DNA from: Diogma glabrata
Taxonomy: Eukaryota > Arthropoda > Insecta > Diptera > Cylindrotomidae
Direction of reading: 5' to 3'
Assembly (NCBI GenBank): GCA_963693315.1
Contig: OY856188.1
Span: 98,306,915-98,370,914, forward strand
Length of the DNA: 64,000 nt
Below are positions 10,951-24,029 of the stretch, in pieces; the first letter of the stretch is position 1, and the number at the start of each line of letters is the position of its first letter. The notes beneath the pieces are model-generated. The model was not told the origin of the DNA. It did not search any database and saw only the letters and a list, made by a program, of their open reading frames with translations. A program made the translations under genes and the position numbers.

Positions 10951-13880
10951 TGTATAAAACGATATTTAAATAAAAACCAAATTGAAACCAAATTTATTAA
11001 ATTATCAACTTTTAGGCAAAACTCCTTCAGATAAATAACGCTGAAATCTTTAGCGCTGAATAACGCTCTATAACGCTTATATCTTTAAGTGATATGCGTT
11101 GTGAGATCATATAAATGTTCTTCAAACAAATCATCTTAGCATTTGACCTTACACACGATGGATTTCTGATACAGTGTTCTGATACAGTAAACCGTTGCTG
11201 GAAATTTCTGCCACTAGTTGGAAATTGAAAACGACCCAATAAACCAGAGGCATGATGATAGAGGAAAAGGTTCATATAATACTGTGGAACATTTTCAAAA
11301 AAATAAAAGATATAAAAGGTTTTGAAATCAGCAACCAGATGTTGATGAGCCAAAACTCTGTTTTAAGGTATTTTGAAAACTAGACAATGTACGAATGAAC
11401 TATCCTGTAATAAAACTTTAAGAGTACTCAAATATGCTCTAAGAATTAATTTGTTAAAATGTTTTGTAAAAATGTTGGCAAACATTTGGCAAACATAACC
11501 AATTTTTTCTTATAAACTGATTTTTATAATTTTATTAATGATTGACATATGCAAAATAGGCGTCGGTATGATTTTTCCCATATAGGTCAGAAGGCAAGAA
11601 AGCAAGATAAAGATTTTTTGATTTATTTTTTCTTAGAAGTTTTTATATTTTTTTTTAGTTTTTATTTTGCTGTTAATTTTTAAATTAAATTCATGGTTTT
11701 TATTTCTAATACGTATATATTTAATTTCAATTTTGCGATTTTAAGAAGTTTTAGTTTTTATTTTATTATTATTTTTTTTAATTTTTTTAATACTTTTTGT
11801 TTCTTAAAATTTTCTTACAATTTATATATATTATTTTTTCGTTTTTTTTTTCTTGTTAAATTTTGTAAATTTAATTCATTTTTTTTATTAATTTTAAATA
11901 TGTATTTAATTAAGATGAAAGTAAAGATTTACTAAACGAAATTCTAATATTTTACTTGAGTAAAAACTACTGACAGTATTTTTTATTTGAGTAAAAACTA
12001 CTAACAGTAGAATATTCAAAGTGTGAAAAATAAAATCACAAAAATAAAAAAAACATGTGAAAGATTTTTGCCTTAAACCAACATTTTCTTGACCAATGCG
12101 ATGCTTAAAGGGCTGCTTTGAAACCCTTTAAAATTATATAAACTAGCAAATGAAATAAATATTTCAGAAATAGCCCAAAAAATAATATAATAATGCATTT
12201 TAGGCTCAGATAGCAAAACCAGGAGTGGGAAGCAATTGTCCCTCTTTGCCAACGCTTATGATAAATAACTTTGTATGATTATTCTTTATTTTATTTTAAG
12301 ACTCCGAGTCGTAAATCAAACAAAACTAGAGTATAATCACCAACAATTTAAAATAAATATAACAATAATTATCTTTTTAAAAAAAATTATTAAGAACAAA
12401 ATTTTCATAAATGATTTACTTATTTAATTATACTAACTATTTTTTCCATTAAGTCAAAATCATTACTATTGATTAATTAAATCAAATCAACAAAAATTAC
12501 CAGCACATATATTAAAATCATTCCACAAAACACATTGAATCAAAAATATTTACAAAATCAACAAAATACTCTTCTAACTAATTGAATTCAGATTACAAAA
12601 AAAAATAGAAATCTAAATCTCAGTTTCTAAAAGTTAATTAAAAAAATATTTTTTACACATCGAACCAAATTCAAATAATTTCAAATAAGATTATAAAAAT
12701 AAATATATATACCTAACAAACATTTGCATGATTAAATATAATAACAAAAAAATTAATTTCAATACACAGACCATGCAAATTGATTAAATTTTTCACCAGC
12801 ATACCAAAATAATCAAATAAATGAAAATATAAGAAATTAATTTTAAAAAGAAGATTAACTTAAGTTATTTATAAAATTGAAGCAAGAAAAACACTGAATC
12901 ACTAAAGAAAAGGAACTGAATCCTGATCAAATTTCTTCAGTTTCTAAATTATGTTGATGATGATGAATTGCCAAAAAGCAAGCTAATACATTAATAATTA
13001 AATTTATGATACGGATTTAGTTTAATTAAATTTTAAATTACCAAAACAAAAATCGTTAAAAAAGAAAAACAAATAAAAATCTGTACTTTTGGTTATTTGT
13101 AAATTTGGCATATCTATTTCTTTTTAAAACTTAATTAAAAATTATTATTTATAATATTTACTCCCATTATTGAAAATTAGTTTTCTATTTTGATTAATTG
13201 ACGTAATGTTAGTGTCATTTTTTATTTTTGTTTTAAGTACTCGTACGTTAGGTTGTCCGATGATTTAGAAAACAACAAAATTGGTGAAAATATATATTTA
13301 GGGTATAATTATTTTAACATTAAACTGTAGCAAATATTAATTATTTTATTATTCATTTTAAAAAATGAAACAGTTGGGCATGTAATGTAATCAACATATT
13401 TTAGACCGCAAATAATTCTATTTGATTACCTTCGATGATGATCATGTAAACTGTACAATAATTTAATGTTGAGACACATTTAAAATTCATACGCAATCAA
13501 TTTAAGATAAATTAAGAAATAAATATAAATCAGAAAATGTAACACTTTTTAAATACTAAACCCATAAAATCATTAAAAGTAATAAATGTTTGACGAGATG
13601 GGCGTAATTAATTTCTAGTGTAGAGAATTTTCATTGGTTATGCGTACATAGTGTAATGTTTTTATGTTGTCTCATGTACGAAAAAAAATTTCTAAGACAT
13701 ATAATTGAGTTGTTCAAAAGTCAATGTGTCAGCATATTATTTTATTTAATTATAACTTCTGCCTTTGTTGTATTTTGGCTTAAAATTTCTTTTGTAAAAG
13801 TTCTTAATTGAAACGCAAACAACAAATGCTACTGATGTAAATTAGATTTTTACATTTATAAAATTCAATCTCATTTCAGC
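10951..13880. other. AT-rich stretch, no gene seen
   Basis: Very AT-rich from about 11600 on. The 80-codon open stretch at 11693-11935 is almost all F, I, L, N and Y from low-complexity T-rich DNA. The open stretch on the minus strand at 11027-11353 shows no family motif. Confidence 0.5.
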
Positions 13881-13954
13881 CTCTGCTATTAACAAGAGTC
13901 CCTCACTATCCAGTCCCTCGCTATCTTATGGGTGTTAGGGTACAAACTCTATTC

Positions 13955-14260
13955 AGTCAACGGTAGCACCCTCAATCTAGCCTCAATTTTGGTTTTGTTT
14001 CTGCATATTTTAAAACAAATTTACTTTTTACTTTTATTTTATTTTTAATTCTTTAATCCTTCCATTGAATATTGGCCTAGGTCATATTTTATATGTGATA
14101 GGATGTATTGTTTAATTATCCATTCTTTTAAAAATATAAACATACAAAATAAAATTTGCGTCCATCAACACCTCGAACCCAGGTTTGTTGAGGCAACTAG
14201 GTCTTCAATGGTTTTTGTGACACTTATTGTAATTCCTAATTATACAGCATATTTTATTGA
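13955..14260 (+). repeat. Interspersed repeat family A copy with left extension
   Basis: Shares with 57945-58370 the segments ATTCAGTCAACGGTAGCACC, GCCTAGGTCATATTTTATAT, ATTATCCATTCTTTAAAA, GCGTCCATCAACACCT and TTTTGTGACACTTATTGTAA, in the same order. The core is more decayed than in other copies. Confidence 0.8.
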
Positions 14261-14351
14261 AAAAAATTTTTTTGCTACCGAAAATTATTAAAAAATTTAT
14301 AAGGTGCAATTTAACTTTAATTTAATTTTAATTTTCATTCTTTCTTTTTAG

Positions 14352-14395
14352 GTAAGAAATCAGTTTTATAAGTTTCCACTATGGTTCATAAAATG
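14352..14395 (+). other. Possible short 5' coding exon (speculative)
   Basis: A T-rich tract ending TTTCTTTTTAG (to 14351) is followed by 44 bases and then a consensus donor GTAAGAA at 14396. The 44 bases end with ATGGTTCATAAAATG, an ATG with A at -3 and G at +4 followed by four codons (MVHKM) in phase with the donor. This is what an exon holding the 5' UTR end and first codons looks like. No matching downstream exon was identified, so chance is a real alternative. Confidence 0.2.
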
Positions 14396-17300
14396 GTAAG
14401 AATAAAACAGTTTTTTTATTTAATTCTATATTTTAGCAATTTCTCGTTGTCCTCTCTTCTATCTATGTAAACCAACAGTTTTTGAAGGTCTTAATAGATC
14501 TTATGTGTTATTGGAACATATATTACAAACGCTTTCATTTTAAAAAACAATCAACTTGATTTTAGGCAAGATGAAGCCGAGATCTAACTGCTGTTCTTTT
14601 TTGTTCTGGGTTGCTTTTATTTTAATTTTCTCTTTGTATTTTGTTACGGCATTTTGTCTCTTAGAAAACATATTTTTTTAGTTTTGGTAGAGGTAGATTA
14701 ACGTTAACTTAGCTTCGTTAAACAATTTTTGAAGTTCATAAAAAGTTTCTCCTTACCTGTGTTGATCTACAGTGTTGATCAAAAGTAATAATGCATATTT
14801 TGAGTTTTTGGTCGCGCAGATGTTCCAATTACATATTGCTTTTGTATGAAAGTAATAAATCTAGCAGACGAACGTGATGCTGTGCGTTGTATAAATAAAC
14901 ATTTAAACAACAAATCACACCAAGGCATGAATTAGAATTAAATGATTCTAATAAATTTATGTCAAATACATAAATTGAAATCCTACCTGTAAGAATATGA
15001 ACAATATAAATATAACCAAAGTGAACCCGTTTTAAAATAATGACTAAGCATCAGCATTTAGTACAGAACAGAACTTAAAACATGCAAATGTCAATCACAA
15101 TATTATCTGAAGTAATACAAAAAATGTAATATGTATATTTTATACATGTGAGCGTATTACTAATTATTAATATGATTTATAAAAATTTAATCTTAATCGA
15201 TTTAATCTTCAACTTCAAACTTTTGTTACCGGTCTGGACGGGTCTCGACGTTTAACGCAATATGTTTTGAATATTGCTCGTTTTTTAAATTTATTTTCTT
15301 TATTTAAAATGTTCAAAGTTCTCTAATTGCAATATACTAATAACACTGATAGAGGGGTGTATGTGGCGATAAATGTCCTTTCAACCAATTTAAATTTATT
15401 TTTAACATTATCAAATAATTTAGTTTCTCTTCAGTTAGTATTATTTTCAAGTTTACATAAAACCATAAATATTAGTCCAATTTTGAGAAAAACAACCAAA
15501 AATTTAACATATAAATGATAATTGAATTAACAATGCAACTATGTACAAACAATAAACGCTATTTCTTAACTAGAAATATAAGTCATTTATTCAAGGTTAA
15601 ACATAACCAACTGCTATTAAACAGCATCGTATCCGTATTCGTTCATAATAACTAAGTTAAATAATATGAAATCTATAATCATAATACAATAATTTTAATA
15701 ATAATTTTCGAATTCTCTTATGAAAATCATTTTCCATTTAATTTAAATAAAATACAAAAAATAAACAATTTTTTTGACCATGAAAAATTTATTTTCTTTA
15801 TAAAATTCATTGTTAAAAGTAAAACAATTGAGGAAATAATTTTTAATTTTTCACGATTTCTTTATATATTAATTTATTATAGATTTACATTCATCAGCAT
15901 TAATATTATCGATATTATGTTATTTATTATAATTTTCCAATAATATTTTATTGGTCTTAAATGTCAAATATAATCAAAAGAATCAATAAGGAAATAATGT
16001 AATTTACATAAGGATTGTTAATGTAAATTGTAAATAAGTAATTTTTGAACGAATGTAAAGGAAATAAATAGCAATTTAAACTTTATTAATTTATTTTAAC
16101 ACAAAAAATTTACCCATGTGGAGTGTTCGATTATTTTTAAATATAAAAAAGTGAAATTTTCTAATTTTATAATCTCTTAAATTTAATCTTCAAAAACATG
16201 TTTAATTAAAAACTACATTTTTAACCATAAATTAAAAATTTCAAACATCATATGGTTGGTATGTATGTTCATAGATTGATAGATACACAAGAAGAAAAAT
16301 GTCTCAAAGAAAATTCTTTGTAAAATATGTAAGAGCTCAATTCCAACGTTTTTTAATTTTTTGTTTTTGTTTCTTGTCGTGCGACCTCCCTGGGCAACAT
16401 TTCAAAGAAAAATCGAATATCTTGTTAGCTTTTTTTTCTTCGTCATATTTCACCTATTCAATTGAAAATTAATGATAATTTAGTTTTAATTCACACTCAT
16501 ACTAAGTGGATATATATTTTTATATTTCTTAATAAAATTTGTTCTTGATGACGATTTTTTAAATATAATAATTTTCTTTTTATGGAAAGTTTATTGTAAT
16601 GATAATTACTATATTATGATAATAAATTGAAGAAAAACTAACATCGTTGATTCAAAGCTTGTTTGTTATATAGATGGAAATGTAGAAATTATTGAATTTT
16701 AAGGCAGTTATTTCTTTTTATCACGATTGAAAGGTATTTTATTTTTTTTTAATTGCACAGTAGCTGGAAACGAATTGAAAAGGCGTTTGTGCTTGGAAGA
16801 TAAAAATTTGTTTGGTTATGTTAGAAAAATTTGCATATTATTAATTGATAAAAGTAATTACCTGTAAAATAATTTCAAATTTAGTTTACTTTGAGATTAA
16901 AGGATTTTATAGTCGATAAGTTTAATAGATAAAATTAGTTGATGATTTGGTAAATAGTAAGACTCTTACCGTTAGGTTTATTTAATAGACTGTTATATTT
17001 TTTTCACATAATAGATAGTCAGAACTGTGTCGATAAGGGTATCCAAATTACTCGACTTTGCAAGTACCCGTGTAGTCTAACATTAATTTTTGAAATACCC
17101 GTTTATTTTCAAAAGAAATAAAATATATCTAGAAAAGTTAAGCTATAGTGGGAATACAGCCGTGTAGGGTTAATATATTTAAGTTTCTTTTGTTAATAAA
17201 CTATTGCAAGGCTAATTCAAATAAATTGAAGCTTTGTTCAGTTAAAAAATTAGTTTTGGGAGATCTGTTTTATAAATAACTGAATTTCAGCCAGTATGCA

Positions 17301-18465
17301 AGCATCTTCTGCATGATATTAGCCACAACCTAGGTCTATTAAGTATTAAAAAGTCCTAGGTTCGACGTCCCAATCAATATTAATTCAAACTTCGGGATCT
17401 TTTCATTGTTTGTTGAAAATCAAAATTTTACAGTCGATCAAATTACCCGAGTAATTAATCGAGATACCCGTGTAGTCGAGTATGTTGAAAAAGCCAAAAA
17501 TACCCTGGTACCCGGGTACTCAATAATCGACATTAAATACCCTAGTCTATGTTGTTTTAAACTTCTATCATCAGAAAATGTTTCGGGATAACGAGTTTTC
17601 TAAAAGGTCCAACAAAACCGCAGGTGCAAAATTTTGACAAATTTTGGGCAGAGATGTATATTAAACATAAAACTCTTTGTAATAGTACAAGTTTTTTATT
17701 TCTCACTAGATATGTATTACTAAACCAACATGAATTATCAAAACATTGTCGAAAAATTATAACTGATCAGAAATTAATATAATATCATGATATGAAGTGA
17801 AAGTACCACTCAGCAAATTTCTTGAAAACCTGTTCCAGTTTTAACAATTTCCCTTTTTTGCAGAAAAAATCACATATTATCTACGTTATATATTGCTAAA
17901 GAGAACGGGAAATGGATGTATGACTGACAAAGAATATCGTTTTACAGGACAGGACGAAAGGAGGAAGATAGGTGTCAGAAAGGTTGATTTTTTAAAGAAG
18001 ATTTAAATTTTTTCATAATTTTTAAGATCTTGTGTGTATGGGTCCCAGCCACTTATTGCATATTATGTATGTTGCCCTTACTTGCCCTTACTTCATAAGT
18101 TGCCAACTCGATCATTGATATAATTCACAAATGTAGCAAATTTAATGAATATGCAATGAAAACTATAGCAATATCGTTGATTTATGTAACTACGTGTTTT
18201 GAGCGGCTAGGAGTGGAATTTTTTCGACCTGGTTGAGTTCGATTTTTCTTTTTGCAAATTGCAAGGTTTTCAAATTTACCAACTTCGATGCCTGGTTATA
18301 CCAAAGTTTGTTTTAGGAGCAACAAGTTAACCGGTTATTGTAACCGGTCTGTGTACCAGGTAACCCAGTTGGTGATCGAACTTTAACATCAAATTTCGAT
18401 TCCCGACAACATCTTTGCACTGTTGTGATCTTGTTGTTTTTTTCCACAAAGATTTAGAAGAAGCG
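14396..18465. other. AT-rich stretch, no gene seen
   Basis: No coding similarity. Around 17030-17530 a motif TACCCGTGTAGTC recurs (near 17067 and 17467) and TACCCGGGTA occurs near 17509, suggesting a small unclassified repeat. Confidence 0.45.
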
Positions 18466-18469
18466 TCCA

Positions 18470-18590
18470 CCATCACCTCAGAACGCATGTTGTTGTGGGA
18501 CCTAGGTCTTAAATCTATCACATCTATCTATGTGTTGTTGTGACACATATTGTAATCCCTGTAACACAACACTTTTTATTAAAAAAAAAA
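18470..18590 (+). repeat. Interspersed repeat family A copy
   Basis: Well preserved core: AGAACGCATGTTGTTGTGGG, ACCTAGGTCTTAAA, TATGTGTTGTTGTGACACAT, ATTGTAATCCC and AACACAACA. Confidence 0.85.
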
Positions 18591-18936
18591 AAACAAAACC
18601 GGTATAATCATTTTAAGTTTTCAGTACAATTTTCGTCATAACTGTGCTTGTATTTTAAACAAGTTAAAATATATAAATAAAATTATAACAAAAAAGTTAG
18701 CCCTATAACAATCAGGAAAAATTTTTTAACATTTTAGAATCAATAAGTGATGTCCAACAAAAATAAATTTTATATTCTAGGGAAAGTAGACAGACCTTGG
18801 TAGCGTGTTCTAATGTCAATTTGCTTATCGTTTTATGTAACCTTAAAAATAATGCTGAAGAGAAATAAAATGATTTTGTCTGTCGTTTTGACATACTACA
18901 ATGTTAAAAACAAATTAAAAATGTTTGGTTTGAAGG

Positions 18937-18958
18937 TACGCCACATACACCCCCTTAT
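18937..18958 (-). other. Polypurine tract and LTR start of the older gypsy element
   Basis: On the minus strand the sequence reads GATAAGGGGGTGTATGTGGCG. A G-rich tract followed by TGTATGTGGCG is what a gypsy PPT and 3' LTR start look like. It lies exactly where the older minus-strand pol (24030-26760) would end if the Mag-like insertion is removed. The LTR's far end and the 5' LTR were not found. Confidence 0.5.
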
Positions 18959-18963
18959 CAGTG

Positions 18964-19227
18964 TGTTGGGTACGCAACAAATAGGTGTGCTACCCACGAA
19001 TCTATATTTAATTGTATTGAATTATATTGTATTCATGTAACATGTATTGTACCGCTATTTGAAATGTTTTGTAATATCAAAGATATTAAATAGGGCATTC
19101 TGTATCTACCGATTAGTGAAAGCGGATCTTAATATTAAATCATAATTTAAATAATAATTATATTATAAAAATTATATGTTGTGTTTTAATTCATAGTATA
19201 AAATCCACTCGTACCTCGTACACAACA
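18964..19227 (+). repeat. 5' LTR of the Mag-like element
   Basis: 264 bp, starts TGTTGGG, ends CACAACA, and is identical to the 3' LTR. The 5-bp duplication CAGTG precedes it. Confidence 0.95.
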
Positions 19228-19230
19228 TAT

Positions 19231-19247
19231 TGGCGACGTCGGGAGCG
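19231..19247 (+). promoter_or_regulatory. Candidate primer binding site
   Basis: TGGCGACGTCGGGAGCG begins three bases after the 5' LTR. The TGGCGAC start is typical of PBSs that pair with a tRNA 3' end; I cannot name the tRNA with confidence. Confidence 0.7.
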
Positions 19248-19452
19248 TTAGTTTTCGATTATTTTTAAAAACAAAATGGTAATTAAAATCGTGACTCGTG
19301 AAAAAGTTTTTCAGTGATTTTGTTAAATAATAAAACTAACGTTATACCTACACACAAAGAAAACATACTATATCTAGTGCAGTTAAACAATTTATCATTT
19401 TTATATAAACAGTGTAGTTTAACATACAAAAATATTACACCTAATAGTGAAA

Positions 19453-22400
19453 ATGGATATAGACCAATTCAAATTGTTTATGGAAGAACAAAGAAAAATG
19501 AATGCCGCTATTGTTAAATCATTACAAGAATCATCGTTCAATAATTCTTTATGCAATAACACGACTACAACAATTAAATCATCTTCAGAAAAATTAATGG
19601 ATACTTTATCAAAGTCTATTACCGTATTTTCGTATGACGAAGAAAATAACAATACTTTTGAAAATTGGTACACAAGGCATGAAGAAGTTTTTACTGTTGA
19701 TGGAAAAGAATTAGATGACCCTTCTTTGGTTCGATTATTATTAAGGAAACTGGATTCTACTGCACATAACAGGTATACAAATTATATTTTACCTAAAATA
19801 ACAAGAGATTTAAATTTTAAAGATACTGTGGCAAAATTAATTTACATATTTGGTAAAAGTACTTCTATTTTTGCACGCCGTTATAATTGTTTGAAATTCG
19901 AAAAAAATCAATGTGATGATTATATAACATATGCAGGTTTAGTCAACCGGCAGTGTGAGGATTTTAATCTATCGTCATTAACAGCTGATCAATTTAAATG
20001 TTTAATTTTTGTTTGTGGCTTAACACACTCACATGATGCCGACATTCGAACAAAACTATTATCAGTAATTGAATCAAAAAGTGAAACAACAGTAAATGAT
20101 TTAACAACTGAATGTAATCGTTTATTAAATCTCAAACATGACACTGCAATGGTTGGTACATCAATGCATGCAATTAATAAAGTTGATTCAAACAAAAATT
20201 ATAGTAACCCAGTTTCAAACGACGAAATCAAACTTCCAAAATCACCATGTTGGTTGTGTGGCGAATGGCATTACACAGTAAATTGTTCTTTCAAAACAAA
20301 CAAATGTTTTAAATGTGGGCAGTTAGGACATAAAGAAGGGTTTTGTTTCGATAGGAGCAAAAATGCTATTCAACACAAAAGAAAAATTTACAAAAAAAAT
20401 AAAAACTCAAGCCGCTTATTTTCAAACACTAACAGTATTTTTTCTGTATCAGCAATAAATAATGATACTCAACGCAAATACACAACGGTACAGATAAATA
20501 ATATTCCAGTTCGACTACAAATAGATTCAGCATCAGACATAACTATAATTTCACATAGTACATGGGTAAAAATTGGTAGTCCTTTGACGGAACCAACCTC
20601 TCACACAGCTAAAAATGCGTCTCAACAAACTTTACAACTTATGTCTGAACTACAATGTAATTTATCATTCAGAGATATCAATAAACTATGTACAATATAC
20701 ATATCAAATGTTCCAGATTTAAATATTTTGGGAATCGATTTGATAGAATTATTTGGGCTGTGGGATGTTCCCATAAATTCACTTTGTAATCAACTGACGA
20801 GCCTAAGGGAACCAGCGAATACAAAAAATTTTAGCCAACAACAATTCATGGTAACTTTGAAACATAAATATGATAAATTATTTCAATCTTCACTGGGTCT
20901 ATGCAATAAGGCTGAAGCAGCACTTCATATCAAACCAGGTTCAAAATCAATTTTTCGTCCAAAACGACCAGTACCTTTAGCATCCTTAGAAGCTGTTGAA
21001 AACGAATTAAGTCGTCTTGAACAAATCAATGTCATTACGCCTATTAATTATTCAGAGTGGGCTGCTCCAATTGTGGCTGTAAAAAAAACAAATGGGTCAA
21101 TTCGAATTTGTGGCGATTTTTCTACTGGTTTAAATGAAAATCTAGAACCTCATCAATATCCTTTACCATCACCAGAGGATATTTTCGCATCTTTAAATGG
21201 AGGTATATTTTTTTCTAAAATCGATTTTTCAGATGCCTATCTTCAGGTGCAAGTTAGTAACGAGTCTAAACCATTGTTAACGATCAACACACATCGTGGA
21301 CTTTATCGCTACAATCGACTACCTTTTGGCATAAAATCGGCTCCTAGTATATTTCAACAAATTATCGACACATTGTTGTCTGGCTTACCAGGTGTTGTTA
21401 GTTAGATAGACGACATAATAATCATGGGTAAAACTGAAGATGATCACGACAAAAACTTACATGAAGTTCTTAGTCGCATACAAGACTGGGGTTTTCATCT
21501 TAAAGTTGAAAAATGTTCATTTAAAATGCCTCAAATCAACTATCTTGGTTTTATTATCAACCGTGATGGTCGCAAACCTGATGTCGAGCGAATTAAGGCT
21601 ATATCACACATGCCTGCACCAACTAATATCACAACAGTCCGTTCATTTCTTGGTATGATAAATTATTATGGTCAGTTTATCAAAGAAATGAGAGACATAA
21701 GAGCACCTTTAGACAGGTTACTCCAAAAAAATTCAAAATTCGTATGGTCAAACGAATGTCAAAATTCATTCAACAAAGCAATAGCCATATTACAATCAGA
21801 TTTGGCTCTCACACATTTCGATCCAAGAAAAACAATCATCGTTGCTGGTGATGCTTCAAACTATGGTATTGGGGGTGTCATTATGCATCGTTTTCCAGAT
21901 GGCTCTGAAAAAGCTATCGCTCATGTTTCTAGATCATTGACCAAAACTGAACAAAATTATAGTCAAATAGAGAAAGAAGCATTGTCTCTAGTATTTTGTT
22001 TAAAAAAGTTTCATCGCATGCTACATGGTAGAAAATTTATACTTTTTACTGACCATCAACCACTTTTGGCAATTTTCGGATCAAAAAAGGGTATTCCAGT
22101 ATATACAGCGAACCGTCTTCAACGCTGGGCATTACAATTGCTGTCATATGATTTTGAGGTTAAGTACAAAAATTCAAGCAATTTTGGTCATGCAGACGTG
22201 CTATCACGTCTCATTTATCAACAGAAAGTTTCAGACACAGAAGATTTTGTAATAGCATCAATCAAACTAGAAGCTGAAGTGAAACGTGTATTGGTAGATA
22301 GTATACGTGAATTGCCAATTACGTATGACACTGTCGTTCAAGAAACCGCAAAAGATAAGTTGTTACAACTAGTTTCAAAATATATTCGCACTTCATGGCC

Positions 22401-23712
22401 AGATAATATCTTAAATGATGAGTTGAAGACATTCTACAACCACAAAGATTCATTAGCTGAATCTGAAGGTATTATAATTTATTTAGATCGTGTTGTAATT
22501 CCTTTTTCATTACAGAGAAAAATTTTAAAGCAACTACATAATGGTCATCCAGGCATAGTTCGCATGAAAGCACTTGCAAGAAGTTTTGTTTATTGGCCAA
22601 ATATTGATCAACAAATTTCCGATTGGGGCAATAGATGTGAAAATTGTTCAATGGTACTCAAGTCACCTATTAAAACTAAACTAGCATCATGGCCACAACC
22701 ATTAAAGCCATGGTCACGCATTCACATAGACTATGCAGGTCCATTTCAAGGAAAACATTTTTTATTAGTTGTCGATGCATTATCAAAATGGCCAGAAATT
22801 TTTATAATGCCAAATACAACATCTACCGCAACTATAAATAAGCTGAAAGACATTTTTGCCAGATTTGGTTTACCAGACACAATTGTGTCTGACAATGGAA
22901 CACAATTCACATCCTACATTTTTAAATCCTTTTGTATTGAAAATGGTATTCATCATTCTTTTAGTCCACCTTTTCATCCACAGTCAAATGGTCAGGTTGA
23001 AAGGTTTGTGGACACATTCAAGAGAGCTATTCTCAAACTGGAGGGGGAAGAGATAACATCTGATGCACTTTTTACATTTTTAAAATGTTATCGATCTACA
23101 CCAAATCCAACATTGCAAAACAAGACACCAGCCGAGGTTATGTTTGGAAGGAAGATTAAAACAAAACTCGATTTGTTACGTCCAAATCAAACATCAATAT
23201 CTCAATCTCGCAATTCCGCCTTTGAGCAACAGTTTAATAATAAACATGGTGCAGTGGAACGAAGTTTTGTTCACAACGAAATGGTTTACGTTAGAGATTT
23301 TCGAACTACAAAACCTACTTGGATACCTGCCACTATTATAAGCAAATGTGGCACCGTTCTTTACAATGTTCAAGTTAATAACCATATATGGAAACGACAC
23401 ACAAATCAAATTATTAAAAGAAATGAGCAAGACAACAAAGTATACTCAACGTTATTTGATACTTTTAATTTATATGATGCTCATGTAAATCAAGCTGTTA
23501 ACAATAACAATAAAGAAGAGAATCATACTCCAGCTACATCTGAAGCTACAGCTGCAACACCATCGTCAGCTATAATTATACCTAATTTGTCAAGTCTAGA
23601 CATCACATCTGATCCAACAGAAATTACAACCATAACTATTGATGATGATGATGATGATGTGGATGACCATCTTCCAATTGCACGACGATTACGCCCAAGA
23701 GAAAAATTCTAA
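19453..23712 (+). pseudogene. Gag-Pol of the Mag-like element, one in-frame stop
   Basis: The frame starts at ATG 19453 (MDIDQFKLF; the upstream in-frame GTG is less likely) and stays open to TAA 23710-23712 except for TAG at 21403-21405. Domains by codon: gag with CCHC knuckles at about 266 and 285 (CWLCGEWH..., CFKCGQLGHKEGFC); protease DSAS at 358, where the family usually has DS/TG; RT from about 525 with FSKIDFSDAYLQV and LPFGIKSAPSIFQ; the TAG at codon 651, the first position of the YxDD motif, followed by IDD; RNase H (AGDAS..., FTDHQPLL, HADVLSRL); integrase HHCC finger, then D at 22729, D at 22891 and E at 22999 (D-D35-E). The C-terminus is acidic then basic (DDDDDD, RRLRPREKF). Gag and Pol share one frame, so no frameshift signal is needed. 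Confidence 0.93.
21403..21405 (+). other. Premature TAG in RT YxDD motif
   Basis: The codons read V-V-S-TAG-I-D-D-I-I-I, so the stop replaces the aromatic residue directly upstream of the catalytic DD. The frame is the same before and after, so a single base change or a base-call error explains it. Confidence 0.9.
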
Positions 23713-23733
23713 CTTACTGCAGCAAGTATCTTC

Positions 23734-23744
23734 AGAAGAGGAGG
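23734..23744 (+). promoter_or_regulatory. Polypurine tract
   Basis: AGAAGAGGAGG lies directly against the 3' LTR start, the expected plus-strand primer site. Confidence 0.9.
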
Positions 23745-24008
23745 TGTTGGGTACGCAACAAATAGGTGTGCTACCCACGAATCTATATTTAATTGTATTG
23801 AATTATATTGTATTCATGTAACATGTATTGTACCGCTATTTGAAATGTTTTGTAATATCAAAGATATTAAATAGGGCATTCTGTATCTACCGATTAGTGA
23901 AAGCGGATCTTAATATTAAATCATAATTTAAATAATAATTATATTATAAAAATTATATGTTGTGTTTTAATTCATAGTATAAAATCCACTCGTACCTCGT
24001 ACACAACA
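23745..24008 (+). repeat. 3' LTR of the Mag-like element
   Basis: 264 bp, identical to the 5' LTR. It is followed by the target duplication CAGTG at 24009-24013. Confidence 0.95.
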
Positions 24009-24029
24009 CAGTGGTATTGGCATACTCCA

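Larger units (their letters stand above)
18964..24008 (+). mobile_element. Mag-like Ty3/gypsy LTR retrotransposon, nearly intact (5045 bp)
   Basis: Two identical 264-bp LTRs (18964-19227 and 23745-24008, TGTTG...CAACA) flank a PBS, one gag-pol frame and a PPT. The 5-bp sequence CAGTG occurs directly before the 5' LTR (18959-18963) and directly after the 3' LTR (24009-24013), a clean target duplication. Gag with two CCHC knuckles, protease, RT, RNase H and integrase occur in Ty3/gypsy order, and the RNase H tail and integrase resemble the Mag/K02A2.6-like group (inference from motif wording, not a tree). Identical LTRs point to recent insertion. The frame is broken once, by a stop in the RT catalytic motif, so this copy as assembled should not be autonomous. 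It inserted into an older minus-strand gypsy element. Confidence 0.95.

Noticed and set aside
11693..11935. 80-codon open stretch
   Set aside because: Low-complexity F/I/N/L/K peptide from T-rich DNA, no motif, no conserved copy.
17340..17375. tRNA-like TAGGTTCGACGTCCCAA stretch
   Set aside because: It resembles a T-arm only; no acceptor stem, anticodon arm or D-arm could be found around it.
23194..23430. Minus-strand and other-frame open stretches inside the Mag-like element
   Set aside because: Shadows of the gag-pol frame; domain motifs lie only in the plus frame beginning at 19453.
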